From: Rhipicephalus microplus
Taxonomy: Eukaryota > Arthropoda > Arachnida > Ixodida > Ixodidae
Direction of reading: 5' to 3'
NCBI RefSeq assembly: GCF_043290135.1
Contig: NW_027464604.1
Span: forward strand, 813,501-877,500
DNA length: 64,000 nt
Shown here: positions 47,344 through 57,660 of the stretch, in pieces
Layout: each line of letters starts with the position of its first letter
How positions within the stretch are numbered: position 1 is the stretch's first letter
Notes under the pieces: model-generated
What the model saw: the letters and a program-made list of their open reading frames with translations, nothing else
Databases searched by the model: none
Told to the model about the DNA's origin: nothing
Made by a program: the position numbers and the translations under genes

Positions 47344-47445
47344 CTTGAAAAGGTTGAAACATCATCAACATCCCATGGTCGGCTGGAGTCGTCCGATCTT
47401 CCTCCTGGGTGAACTTTCCGAGGTCAACGAAGCCTTCCACTGTCC
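47344..47445 (-). CDS. Transposase B exon 2
   Basis: Acceptor TTCCAG ends at 47446; donor CAAG|GTGAGG at 47344/47343. Encodes VEGFVDLGKFTQEEDR and HGMLMMFQPFQ. The 122-bp intron before it and the 258-bp intron after it both keep the frame. Confidence 0.8.
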
Positions 47446-47567
47446 CTGGAAATGAGTTAAAAACGAAAAACTGATTGCCTCCGCAGTATAAAAACAGGCC
47501 CTATACTGGGCAAACGTGATGCATCTTCAGTGATCTGATGCTCGATTGAAGAAATGGTAGCGCTTAC

Positions 47568-49004
47568 CTGCTGCACTGACGTTGAAACGCTCAGCCAACT
47601 TCATCTCATCGAAGATGATGCCTCCATGTCTACTGGAGATGTGATAGCAAGGGCGTTGAAAACTGCTTTGTTAAATCCAAAGCCACTTTTGAAGCTGCGA
47701 GTATAGCGCTGGAGACACGTCCTGCTTGGTAATATAAGAACTTTTTGCTTACGAAGCTGCTCGTATAGTTTAGGACTACGCATCCGCAGAAGTACACACT
47801 CCAAAATCCATTCCTTCTCATACAACATCCCAGATGTTGATTTTCTTGTAGCAGCCTAGAAGCAGGCCCTGACAGCCATTTGTTGCTTTTCAGGCAAACT
47901 TTTAATGCGAGCGCCAAGCACCTCGTCGGCAATTTGTTGATTTGCCTGCCGCATTGCTGCTAATTCGCGTTCTGCATTCAGCAGCTTCTTCTGAGCAGTA
48001 CGCAAGCTGCGGCGTGTGTTAGCGAGCTTCTTCTGACGTTTGTACATGCCCCCGCTACGCCGCTTTCGCGACATTTGGTTTTGCACCAGTTTTCTGAGGT
48101 ATTTGCAGTGTATGCAGGAGCCACTCTCACACACATAAGTACACTTGGCAGAAAAGTAATTCCCAGCAAACAATACATACTGTCCTTGCTTTTCCGGTCT
48201 CATGCCGCAGCCTTGACACAATGCAAGTGCATGTGTGCTGTCGAGCACCGACTGCGCTTCTTCCGGCGAGGAGACGGTACACTGTAAATGCAGTTTGCCC
48301 CTCAAGTATACAAAGCAACACAATGAGTTCTGTTGGCTGCTATTAGCTTTGAATTTCACAAACTTGGGCAGCAAGATGTGGTCCACCTGCTCGGCCTCGA
48401 GCTCACAAACGCCGTATAACGCAGAATCACGTTCACTGCAAAACGTTAACTTGTTCCATGTTTCGTCGGGTAGACGGAGGTTGCCGCACACCCTTTGAAC
48501 TTCGGCGTCGGCGTGAACTGCATCAGATGTCTCCACCTCGGGAAGAACATTGGGATCCTCGTGCTCCTGCTGCTGCACGTGTGCTTCGGGCTCTTGCCTG
48601 CTGACAGAGTTCGGCTTTTGCCGTTTTTTAGCAGGTCCGCGCTGTTCACATATATTTCTGTCCTTTCTTTTCACGGGCGCTTTTTTGGTAAAGTACTTCG
48701 GTGCGTCTGGGAACAGCGTAGGCACCGCATCTTCTGATAAACGCGGACAATCGTGGGGTATCTCGACAACCTCACCGTTTATAATGTGGCGGTATGTCCT
48801 TTCGATGAAACTGGCGTCGAAATGCCGCTCGCAAACGACACTGTCTCTCGTCAGCTCTTTGTCAGCCCGCTTAATATTTCGAGCCCATTGCTCTCGCCTC
48901 GAGAGATCCTTCGGGGCTTTAAAGACGGAAAGCTTCTCCGAGCACGATCTATACCCGCCTTTACAGCCAGGGACGAAGCATGTACTTGCACGACTTGACG
49001 GCAT
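47568..49004 (-). CDS. Transposase B exon 1: THAP, Cys-rich block, coiled coil
   Basis: From ATG 49004 to the donor CAG|GTAAGC at 47568/47567. Encodes the THAP DNA-binding domain (residues 1-95), a Lys/Arg-rich linker (KKRQKP), the Cys-rich block and coiled coil, then LYEKEWILECVLLRMRS and SFKSGFGFNKAVF. TAG at 47858-47856 interrupts after RACF; a frameshift near 47640 precedes RHGGIIFDEM. Confidence 0.82.
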
Positions 49005-49195
49005 GGTTCGCAGAACACATGGGTAAACAAACGACAGCGAGCGCGTAGCATCCGAACAAGGTGACGGCACAGCACAGAGAGAACGAGCGTGCCAAAGCAA
49101 GCGTGGCGAGCACCTACTACTACACCAGCGCCCCTTGCGGCGGCCAGAACTTTCATTGCGTTCCGCGCATCCCTCTCCCATGGCGGGGATACAGC

Positions 49196-49227
49196 GCCCG
49201 TCACACTTCCCCCCTCTAGCCACCATA
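49196..49227 (-). repeat. Element B right terminal inverted repeat
   Basis: Perfect inverted copy of 44374-44405, followed by GTAAGAC. This is the promoter-side end of the transposase gene; the start codon lies 192 bp inside. Confidence 0.92.
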
Positions 49228-49235
49228 GTAAGACT

Positions 49236-50670
49236 TCGGCATGGTAAGCATAAAAAACCGTTCCTCATTTAATTTCAGACATTCAGAAGCATGCAAAGTG
49301 CGAATGCGTAGAAAATTGGAAAGTGCGTCACCTTAGTTGGTAGTGCGGAAAAGGAAACAGTCAGTCTCACCGCACTGCTCGTGAAAGGCACGCAACTATG
49401 TTGATACCAATTACAGGAAGTTTACCGAATATTGTCAAAGAGTTGTTGCGAAATCTTGAGCTACACAAGTGCAGGGACATAAGCGGTATGCGATTACTTA
49501 CTGCACCAAAGTTTTCGTGCATAGTGATGGATATAACAGCCAGCGCTGGACAGCTTCTGTGCTCCGGGCATCTGCGTTGGGGCTATGTGTAGTACGTATA
49601 TCTTCTTTGCACATGAACGCTGAAGCATGCATATTGTTCACTGCTGTACCTGCTACAATTTTACTTATGTGGCCTTTTTTTTGTGTAAACATCGATCGAT
49701 TGATTTACAAAAAAAAAAAAACGATTTATTGTTGCAAGCTTGTGCGACCAGCGTTGTCATTTCGCTCGGTCTGTATGCGGCATCACAACTTACTAAAGTA
49801 AGCATGCGAGATACTTATGAGCTTATATTGCGAAGTTTACTGCAATGCACTATGTGGAAACGATAGAAATTGAGAAAGGGGGCTACTACAATGAGCGGGG
49901 GTCAGCCATGACGCAGAAGCAGATGACGACGATGTCGTCTGCTATGCAAAAGGCCACCCGCCATATGAAAACACTCTGGTGCTTTTGAAACCTATTTCAT
50001 TTTATACGCAATTTTAAATTATACTAACAATATTCTTACTTAAATTTGATTCGAAAATACATTTATGTGCAGAAGGTAACAAAACGTTTTTCACCTATTA
50101 GTGAAATAGTCATTTTGCAATCTTTTTACGATTTCCTACAAAACCCAGACAGCGCTACCGTAGCTTCCGAATTGCTGTCCCCATTGGCTCTATTACAGTG
50201 TACAAGAATATGGGGTAGTGTGTTCAGGCACCTTCTCTCGCCATGCATCGCGTGAAGTGGCGCACGCAGACGAAAAAAAAAAACGGTTCTCAAGGCGGTG
50301 CTGCCGTAGCATGGGCTGGCGCGAGCGTCTATTTGTCGTACAGAATGTTGCCTAGGAAGAGGATTTTCTGGGGATTTTTTTTTTGCTCTAGGAATTTTCC
50401 ATGGTGGCACCATGAAATCGCAGCGGAGTTATTTGGAATGCCGGTTCAGAGAACCCGGCAAGTGGTAGTGGTAGGTGTTCTGTGGAACCCGGTGAGGCCT
50501 AATCACTGGCTGATTCTCATTCTCAAGGGCTGCAGAAATTAGGCGCTTCTTCCTACATCTAACCACCGCCACCATTCTCAAGCTAGCGCCTTAATTGAGC
50601 GTTCGGGAAGTACCATTCATCGTGCCTTGTCTCTGCAAGTTGTGCAGTTGGGGTAGACAACGTAGTACGC
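49236..50670. other. Intergenic stretch, no gene recognised
   Basis: AT-rich, with A-runs near 49710 and 50275 and T-runs near 49675 and 50376. Open frames up to 110 codons overlap and match nothing I know. Confidence 0.5.
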
Positions 50671-50675
50671 GAACT

Positions 50676-50860
50676 GGTGCCTCGTAACGATTTTGTCAAC
50701 GTCGTTATGGCTACGCTTGCTCGATCGACAGACAATGTAGTAAACCGGCAGACAACAGACCGGCAGACAACAAACCGACAGACCGACAGACAATATAGCA
50801 AACCCCGTAGCGATTTCGTGAGCATCGTGGTGACTGCTAGATCTACAGGCGTCGCAGGTT
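50676..50860. repeat. Short duplication around a CAGACAA-rich tract
   Basis: CCTCGTAACGATTTTGTCAA-type sequence (50681) is repeated in diverged form at 50803 (CCCCGTAGCGATTTCGTGAG). Between them lie several GACAGACAA and CCGGCAGACAACA units. Local tandem duplication; no gene. Confidence 0.55.
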
Positions 50861-51329
50861 GCAATACGCTGCCTTGCAACAGCAGGTAAGCAGTCGTCTC
50901 AATTATTTGTAGTTGTACACTGCCCTGTCCTGTCGCTATCCCATATGTAATAGCCAGAAATACCTGTACAGTACATATCAGACAGCGTTATAATATGAAG
51001 ATATGCTGGCGAAATTCGTGAAGACTTTTGCAGAGGCTTCCCATGTGGATAAGTACAATAGTGCTGAATTCTTTGGCACTTTTTATAGCATCCTGAAAAG
51101 TTATGTAACTTGCTCCGAGTCATCCGCTGACTGTGCTAATATGCTGGAATCACGAAATAAATTGTCTTTCGCGTTGGCCATTTGGTATTAAGAGAGTAAC
51201 ACTGGTGTAATTGTAATGACCCAAATGCTTAGGTTGAAACATGCATTCGCCCGCTTTTGTGGAACTGAACTGCGATTAGTTCTTATCGAAAAAAACATTG
51301 CTTCAGGCCCGTTAAGAGGTATTGCACAA

Positions 51330-51600
51330 ACACCTTTGGTCTCCGTAGCACACGTACAAGGCGGTAAGGCCAGACTTGTGAATGTCAGTTTGATAAATTC
51401 GTATTTGTTTCTACCGCGTGCTTCTCCGAAGCGCATGTACACGGCGGTGAAGTCAGAACGTGTGAATGCCAGTGTTTTTATTGTGTGCTTCTCCGCAGCG
51501 CACTTGTATAGCAGTGAAGCAATCCTTGTAAGTGTCAGTTTGATCAATTTCTGCTTGTTTACACTGTGTGCTTCTCCGCAGCGCACGTGCATTTCAGTGA
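51330..51600 (+). repeat. Degenerate tandem repeat, 67-83 bp units
   Basis: CTTCTCCG-AGCGCA recurs at 51421, 51488 and 51571, with a weaker copy near 51340 (TCTCCGTAGCACACG). Each is followed by GTGAAG or similar, GTGAATGTCAG-like sequence and GTTTGAT. An open frame runs through it on both strands, probably as a by-product of the repeat. Confidence 0.6.
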
Positions 51601-52375
51601 AGCTGAACTTGATCATGCATTGTTTGCTTTATATGCAGGCATAGAGATAAGCCTTCCAAGTTAAGTCAGCATAAAGTTTCTTTACGTTTATCCAATGACC
51701 TAATTTTGTTAATTATGTGGACGTATTTGTCATGAACTTGCCACCAAAATGCTAAGCTCTCATATTATGTAAAACACGTCATCATTTGTTGCCTTCTACA
51801 CACTGCTGTACCAGGGAATGAACATGTCAGCTCTTTCTCATGCTAATACACACTGGGGGACAAACGGGCAATGGAATGAGTTTGTAAGCAGCTATTCGGT
51901 CGAGCTGACATACCCAAATTTACCGACATACTCAAAGCTACATTCCACAGTATACTGAGACAAGCGCCCCTGGAGCTTAGCGGTGCGAACAATGACACAT
52001 ATGTACGAGTATCCGTCATGTAACTGTGAGGTGAACGCAATACGGGGTATGCACTGCTCCTTGATCCACGAGGTGGCGGAAGTATCGATCGACGGGCAGC
52101 GACGCCATTTCGGTCATCTGGCCATTTTTGAGCGCAGTACTGGGCTAGGCAACGTTCTGTGTGCGCTCTGTCTTCACTAAGTCCGCACGTCAAAAGAGAA
52201 GTGTCAAAGGTCTCTACTGTGCAATCCGTCCTCTTTGTCCTCTTTAATTTACATACAGCAGTGTCTTGTGCGCAGTGCGTATTTATTACGTGAACAATCT
52301 TCGAACAGGTTTATTTGCGTTTGCGGAGAGGCGGTACGCGCCGTGGTTGCATGCTAGCCAGCAGGGACCGTGGTG
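51601..52375. other. Intergenic stretch, no gene recognised
   Basis: No convincing coding region or repeat between the tandem repeat and the possible THAP exon. Confidence 0.45.
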
Positions 52376-52577
52376 AGCTTTGCCTTATTTGGTTGTAACA
52401 GCCACGTGAAAAAGAAGCCAGGGGATAAAAATGATGCCTCGGTAGGTTTGTTTTTTACACCAAAGGTGCTGAATCATGCCAGATGACCGCAGAGGTAACA
52501 GGACGACGAAGGATGTAGTTGTTTCACCGCATGAACCACCGATACATCCTGCCTTCCCCTGACCTTGTTTATTAGAT
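52376..52577 (+). pseudogene. Possible decayed THAP-domain exon
   Basis: SFALFGCNSHVKKKPGDK and then LFFTPKVLNH recall the start of a THAP domain (C-x-x-C-like ligand, basic stretch, F-x-x-PK). In a shifted frame TAEVTGRRRM and RYILPSPDLVY follow where the Trp-containing helix and the Cys-x-x-His pair should be. First Cys and final Cys are not preserved. Host THAP gene relic or transposon relic are equally possible. Confidence 0.3.
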
Positions 52578-53480
52578 TCACCGGGGCTTTTACAATATCT
52601 CGTTCAAGAACGTCCAGGAAAATGGGTCATATTCTGTGATTCGAAGGCAGCGCTTCAGAGTTTGCAGTCTGCCATGCGTAGGAGGAGTCATGACCAACTG
52701 GTAGAAGAAATAAGACATTGCCATCATGAAGCTCTAGCACGAGGGCATGATATTATATATCAATGGCTGCCTGGACATATCGGTATTACCGGAAATCAAT
52801 TAGCCGATGATGCAGCCCGCTCAGCCCATGAAGAAACCCGTGTAGTCCCGATTCCTCTATCAAGGAATGATGCAGCAAGACAACTTTACCTGCTGGCTCG
52901 AGATCTCACACGCACGTTCTGGTCGTCTGCCAGCTTCCAAAGGTGTCAATTTTATGAACTGGATCCTTCGCTCAAGCTAAAGCTACCATCACAACTTTCC
53001 CGCTCTGATGCGACACTGTTATGCCGCCTTTGGTTGGGTGTTGCATTTACAAAGGTGTACTCCTTTCGCATTGGTATGGCAGACACTCCTACATGCGACT
53101 ACTGCGGAGCTGAAGAGACCATCGAACACGTCCTGTGCAGCTGCGCTTGCTACGACACACAGCGATGCCAGCTCCGGATGGTTTTGAATCGACTTGACCC
53201 CGGACCATTTTGTGTGCAGAAGATACTAGGACCTTGGGCATCTGCCTCAGTTGCGCAGAAAGCAACTAAAGCACTGCTACTTTACCTTAAGTCAACAAAC
53301 CTGAGCGACCGCCTGTAGACTGTGTGTGCTCCCCGAGTGTGCTCGTGATAGTGTACCTTCTCATCTTTCTGCAACCTCGTTTCTCCCCTTTATCCCTTCC
53401 CCAGTGCAGGGTAGCAAACTGGATGCGCGTCTGGTTAACCTCCCTGCCTTTCCTTGCATCTTTATCTCTCTCTCTCTCTT
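52578..53480 (+). mobile_element. 5'-truncated LINE with RNase H domain (I/R1-like)
   Basis: Starts inside an RNase H domain, ends with a 3' UTR (CCCCAGTGCAGGGTAGCAAA, GGTTAACCTCCCTGCCTTTC) and a short TC-repeat tail at about 53464-53480. The 3' sequence is of a type common in tick LINEs. 5' truncation is usual for LINE insertions. Edges are approximate. Confidence 0.78.
52581..53318 (+). CDS. LINE RNase H domain and C-terminal zinc motif, partial
   Basis: Open frame to TAG at 53316 with no defects. WVIFCDSKAALQSL holds an RNase H catalytic Asp, and IYQWLPGHIGITGNQLADDA is the C-terminal RNase H block with His and Asp. After a linker comes a zinc-finger-like motif CDYCGAEETIEHVLCSC. RNase H in LINEs removes RNA from the cDNA hybrid. 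It lacks a start codon because the element is truncated; it is not a host gene. The undamaged frame suggests a young insertion. Confidence 0.82.
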   Translation, partial: PGLLQYLVQERPGKWVIFCDSKAALQSLQSAMRRRSHDQLVEEIRHCHHEALARGHDIIYQWLPGHIGITGNQLADDAARSAHEETRVVPIPLSRNDAARQLYLLARDLTRTFWSSASFQRCQFYELDPSLKLKLPSQLSRSDATLLCRLWLGVAFTKVYSFRIGMADTPTCDYCGAEETIEHVLCSCACYDTQRCQLRMVLNRLDPGPFCVQKILGPWASASVAQKATKALLLYLKSTNLSDRL

Positions 53481-54039
53481 CACCGGGGCTAGCACGACAA
53501 GAGAGACGCGGTTAGAAATGAACAGAAAGTCAGCTTTCCGACAACAGCGATCGTGCTGTATGGCAGAACTTTCACGCCTGCACTAAACAGCTGCCATCGC
53601 TCCGCTACACAAGCTCCGAAGAACGCTTCAGCTATATAACTGTTCTCTAAAACTGGCTAACCTCCCTGTTCTTCCTCTTTTAATTCTCCTCCTCTCTAGT
53701 CTAGCTACAGCCCAACATATGAAAGCTCGTGTGGACAACTCCCTTCGCTAACATCTGCGGCATCCCCTCCTGGTCCTTTAACGCTGATGCCTGCAAGAGA
53801 CACTAGCAAGCTTTCGCTTCTCAAATTTTCTATATATTCAGCTTGATTCTGATTCTTCAATTCAATCTACTCGGTAAACGACTTGAAGTAAACTGCTGTA
53901 CTAAATTAAGAATATAGCTTCTTAGCCAATTTAGCAAAACTGCAACCAAAAAGCAAATGGAACACTGTGCGGCAAGAATCCAGAGAGGGCACCTGGTACT
54001 CATTCTTGCTAATTAGATGGCTGTGCACATTTGTGGCAG
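53481..54039. other. Intergenic stretch, no gene recognised
   Basis: Pyrimidine-rich around 53660-53700, otherwise featureless. No gene supported. Confidence 0.45.
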
Positions 54040-54560
54040 TTCATTTCATAAATTAAGTTCATGCTCTATCAGTGAACACAACTTATTTATTAGCCAGGGA
54101 CACTCAACAAACAAGCAGAGACGCATTCACGTGAGCAGTGCCTGTTGTGCCAAAATATACGAAGCTATTTGTGTTTCAAAACACATTTATTTACGTGGCA
54201 GGGTTAATTAAATCAAGATTCAAAGTCTGTCTTTTTTAGTTTACTTAGAACAATAGTAAAATTTGTCAAAAAACATGGCTAAAGGCAAATATTGCCAGAC
54301 TAGGCTGTTCTACCTATACAGCAGTAGCAGCAGACAGACTGCAATTACAACCATAAAAGTTTACATGGAAATCAATTACTGCACTTGTTTTACACATATG
54401 AAAGGACTGAGTATTTGAATGATCATCCTAGGCCGATTCATGCAAATGTAGATGAAAGCGAGGGGGCTGCCAGTTTGAACTAACCGTTGTTGATATTGAC
54501 ATGTTCAAATATTTTGTATTTTTCCCCATTGAGATACATCAAGCTGTGTTAAGACTAGGG
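54040..54560. repeat. Dispersed repeat, diverged copy 2
   Basis: Diverged relative of 37080-37560: AAAACACATTTATTTACGTG with GTTAATTAAATCA near 54180-54215, and GGGGGCTGCCAGTTTGAACT with TTCCCCATTGAGATACATC near 54462-54540. Same order and similar spacing in both copies. No coding capacity. Confidence 0.5.
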
Positions 54561-54910
54561 TGTCAGTTTTAATTAAAGCGGCTCTGCAACACGTTTTGAG
54601 CATGGTCAGAAATTGGTAGCAAAGGCTGCCGAGAACCTGTGAGCCAAATAATATAGCATGGCACCAGCTCGCAATTCACAACAAATTGGCCAAGACAGCT
54701 AAAAAGTACTTTCTTTTCTCTCGTCAAATGATAGAAGAAGCTCAAAAATTGCTCGTAGGAGGCCATCTGTCAGCCTTTGGCCGATTCGAACATGGCGCAT
54801 TCAGTTGTTACAGGAATCGACATGGGAGACCGGGACTTTTCCATGCGTGCAAGCACGCTCACACTAAAAAAAGTTGTGTATTTGAATAAAAAAATGGCAG
54901 CATATCCACG
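54561..54910. other. Unassigned sequence before minisatellite
   Basis: No gene supported. The last bases (AATGGCAGCATATCCACGGA) precede the degenerate CCGT-type repeat. Confidence 0.4.
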
Positions 54911-54940
54911 GAGTGAATGATGGAGAGTGGGGCGAAGCAT

Positions 54941-55075
54941 TCGTCCATCCATGCGTCCGTCTGTGTGACCGTCCATGCGTCTGTTCGTGCGCCCGTCCCT
55001 GCGTTCGTTCATGCATCCGCCCCTGCGTCCGTTCATGCGTTCATCCATGCATCTGTCTGTGTGTCCGTTCGTCCA
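54941..55075. repeat. Degenerate CCGT/CCAT-type minisatellite
   Basis: Imperfect units built from CGTCC, CATGCGTC and GTTCGTGCG, for example CCATGCGTCCGTCTGTGTGA. Looks like an older, mutated relative of the perfect microsatellite at 24671. Frames stay open through it but do not encode a gene. Confidence 0.75.
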
Positions 55076-55189
55076 TCTATTCAACACTCCAAGTCCCACC
55101 ATCTCGCATCTTTTTATCATATATTCCCCATATAGAAGCACCGCTATTCAGTGAACATTCCAAGGACTAAACGAGAGGTGGCACGCGCA

Positions 55190-55650
55190 CACTTTCTTAC
55201 GGCTTGCGCTTCGGATCTACTTCCCACCTTCAACCACCTTGAGTTCATGGTATATACTAGTTCACTGTATTCATGGCACTGGGGCCCAATGCTCGCTAAA
55301 CATTTCTAAAACCAAGGAGGTTACGCCCAGCAAGTATAACGTAGCAACCTTTTCCTGTCGGATAGTGCTCAATTTACATGCCAGTGGCTGCTAATGTGAA
55401 ATGAGAGACAGGAGGATTCAGCTTTTAATTTCTTACAGCTTGCGCTTCGTATCTGCTTCCCCCATTTAACCACCTCGAATTCATTCATGGTATATACTAG
55501 TTCATTGTATTCATGGCCCTGCGGCTCAACGCTCGCTAAACCTTTCTAAAACTAAGGAGGTTACACCCAGCGAGTATAATGTAGCAACCCTTTCTTGTCC
55601 GATAGTGCTTAATGTACATGCCAATGGCTGCTAATGGGGATCATAGCATG
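55190..55650 (+). repeat. Two tandem copies of an about 240-bp repeat
   Basis: CTTACGGCTTGCGCTTCGGA at about 55196 recurs as CTTACAGCTTGCGCTTCGTA at about 55434. Shared landmarks in both copies: GGTATATACTAGTTCA, TGCTCGCTAAAC or CGCTCGCTAAAC, AAGGAGGTTAC and GTGCTNAAT followed by ACATGCCA. Identity is roughly 85 percent by eye. Confidence 0.8.
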
Positions 55651-55659
55651 CGCGTTGAC

Positions 55660-55722
55660 TAAAAGCCGAATGCTCCTGTCTCTCATTCCCCATTAGCCGC
55701 CATTGGCATGTACATTGAGCAC
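55660..55722 (-). repeat. Inverted copy of the end of the 240-bp repeat
   Basis: Reverse complement of about 55362-55430: TAAAAGC-GAAT-CTCCTGTCTCTCATT and GGCATGTACATTGAGCAC. Together with the direct copies it makes a tandem-plus-inverted block next to the Tx1-like LINE. Confidence 0.75.
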
Positions 55723-56485
55723 TTTTTTTATTGTTAAACAACGCACAGAAGAAATCTCTCACCGGCACCACCTTGGAGGTCAAATGTTATACCTATTTCG
55801 GGTATGTGCCACTGGTGGTTACGTCCAACGAGGGACGCACAAGCCACGCCCTTGAGAGGACGACGAAGAGGAAGTGATCCTGTTGACGTCCCTGCGTGTT
55901 CCACGTCAGGGACGTCCTCCTCATCTAGCCATGGCGCCATCGACGTCGTGGACACCTTCGAAGGCGCAGGCCTTCGACGTTGTCGTCCCTGCGGAGACTA
56001 GTCCGGAGACCGTCGTCGACGCGACGGCCTCAATAGTTGGCCTCTCAGAGGTACACTGCGTTCAGCACATGGGAGGCATGAACTTCCAAGTAACTGTCAA
56101 GAGCACGGCTTCCATGACTCTCATCGTCGACGCTGGCTACCTGACCATCGGTGGCGAGCGTATCCCTGTCGTTCCCGTCGGCCCGCAGGTAACTAACGTC
56201 GCCTGCCTGTTTTTACCAGCCTTCGTCTCCAACGAGGTACTGAAGTGATTCTTAAAAATCACTTCACTCGTCCAGGCTTTGTCCCCATACGGCAAGGTAT
56301 TGACTGTGACCGCTGGTGTCATGAGCGCAAGACGCGGAGTTCTCACAGGCACACGCTATGTCCGGATGGAAATGAGTCCCACAAATCGCGTCCCCAACTA
56401 TCTTCGTGTTTCTGATCATCGAGTCACCTTCGACTACCGCGGTCTGCAACGTGTTTGTCGTCGGTGTGGCTCAAGTGGTCATTAT

Positions 56486-57143
56486 TACGTACAAATTACG
56501 GCACACAAAAACTATTGTATCAAATTTCGCATTTCTTGAACGAACAACCGATTGTAGCTTCTCTTATTGACAATACAGTCTCATATGGCATTTTTAAAAA
56601 GAAGATACAGGAACACTTCCTATTTACACAAACGTAATCACCGTCACCATCTTTGTCTCATATTCCCTGAAGTATTTTCTTGTATATATCACATTAAGGT
56701 TTGCTTATGTTATCCAAACTGTGTTTCATTTATTGATCAAACATATTCCTTAGTGATGTTGCTGTCTCTTGATTGTTGAAACCTTGTATTCAAGTTTAAA
56801 GTTTCTTCAGGTATTTTACATGTCTTACATTAGTGTTTGTTTATGTCCTCTACAGTTTGCTTTATTTGTCGGACACGCATATGCTTTATAGATTTCATCT
56901 CCTGCGCAAATTTTCGCTCATTTATGTTTTCCTGTACATGTTTTGCATGTAGAAACATATTTATGCTTAATTTCTTATTGACTCGTTACTTTACACTGAG
57001 CACTGTGTTATTTTGGTGGGTTTTGGGTTTACAGGGGGCAGGCGCTTCGTCAGGCTTTTATGCCTTTTCGCCGGTCCCCTAGGCAAATTGTACCTTTCTT
57101 TTTTTTTTGCTTTTGCCTGAAATAAACTTCAACTTCAACTTCA
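56486..57143 (+). mobile_element. Nested LINE 3' end (CR1/L2-type) in ORF1
   Basis: Starts with the last codons of a LINE ORF2 (TNYGTQKLLYQISHFLNEQP to KKIQEHFLF), homologous to the end of LINE 1 ORF2, followed by 3' UTR, a hairpin with CGTCAGGCT, AATAAA and about three ACTTCA tail units. Flanked by ATTAT at 56481-56485 and 57144-57148. Removing it rejoins GHY and RAQC in the zinc-knuckle region, which confirms the edges. Confidence 0.85.
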
Positions 57144-57660
57144 ATTATCGAGCACAGTGCACAGCACCATTCTGTGGTCGCTGTTGTGTGCACGGACACG
57201 AAAGCGAAGGTTGCGACCGCCCCTGTCGACGTTGTGGAGATAACCACCCTACCACCGTCTGCCCTGTGCGTCGTTCATATTCTGATGCTACTGCGGGGAC
57301 CTTTCCTGCCCTAGCGTCCGTGTCACCAACGGCAACAGATGAACGAGAACTAGTAGCTGTACTAGAAGAACGCCAGAATCCGATTCTGGGAGCTCCATTA
57401 AACGATGAAGAAGTGTGCAGCTTGGCCAACCCAAGCGTGCCACGTCTGCCAATCTCAGCGATAGAAACAGCCATCGCGATTGACCTCGCGTCTGTCCCAG
57501 GCAAACATGTCATGCGATGTTCGACGCCGGCGAAAGCCGAGAAAGAAGCGCCGGTAGACACCGAGGCACCAGACTCATCGTTAAACCTAGCAGCTGAGTG
57601 CCCAGAAGACGCCGACGTTGCGAGATCTACGGGCGCTGGTGTCTCGCCAGGAGCAGAATT

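Larger units (their letters stand above)
45336..49004 (-). pseudogene. P-superfamily transposase gene, THAP domain, four exons
   Basis: Start chosen at ATG 49004 (MPSSRAST), inside the transposon; an earlier in-frame ATG at 49268 lies outside it. THAP zinc ligands are C9, C14, C58 and H61, with the conserved P31 and W40. A Cys-rich block (CQGCGMRP to CIHCKYL) and a basic coiled coil follow. The RNase H-like catalytic acids are visible in HGGIIFDEMKL (first D), FCDGATWNRS (second D) and SQDKLENVFGIIRQ (E). Exon joins at 47568/47445, 47344/47085 and 46906/46739 use GT-AG introns and restore the frame. Defects: TAG at 47858-47856, a frameshift near 47640 and one near 46513. The intact protein would bind the terminal repeats and cut and rejoin DNA. 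Its relatives are Drosophila P transposase and THAP9. Confidence 0.88.
44374..49227 (-). mobile_element. P-like (THAP) DNA transposon B
   Basis: Perfect 32-bp terminal inverted repeats, 44374-44405 and 49196-49227, share their outer TATGGTGGCTAGA with element A. Direct repeats GTAAGAC flank it (44367-44373 and 49228-49234); they extend to 8 bp (GTAAGACT) only by using the first T of the left repeat. The transposase gene runs on the minus strand over four exons. About 960 bp between its stop codon and the left end hold a likely polyadenylation signal, a foldback and a C14 run. Size 4854 bp. The gene has one stop and two frameshifts. Confidence 0.9.

Noticed and set aside
47856..49268. Transposase start at ATG 49268
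   Set aside because: This codon lies outside the terminal repeat of element B; ATG 49004 directly precedes the THAP domain.
52581..53318. A host ribonuclease H gene
   Set aside because: The frame starts inside the domain, is followed by a LINE-type zinc motif and LINE 3' end, and has no start codon.
54913..55170. Open frames rich in Cys/Arg/Pro across 54913-55170
   Set aside because: They are translations of the degenerate CCGT-type minisatellite.
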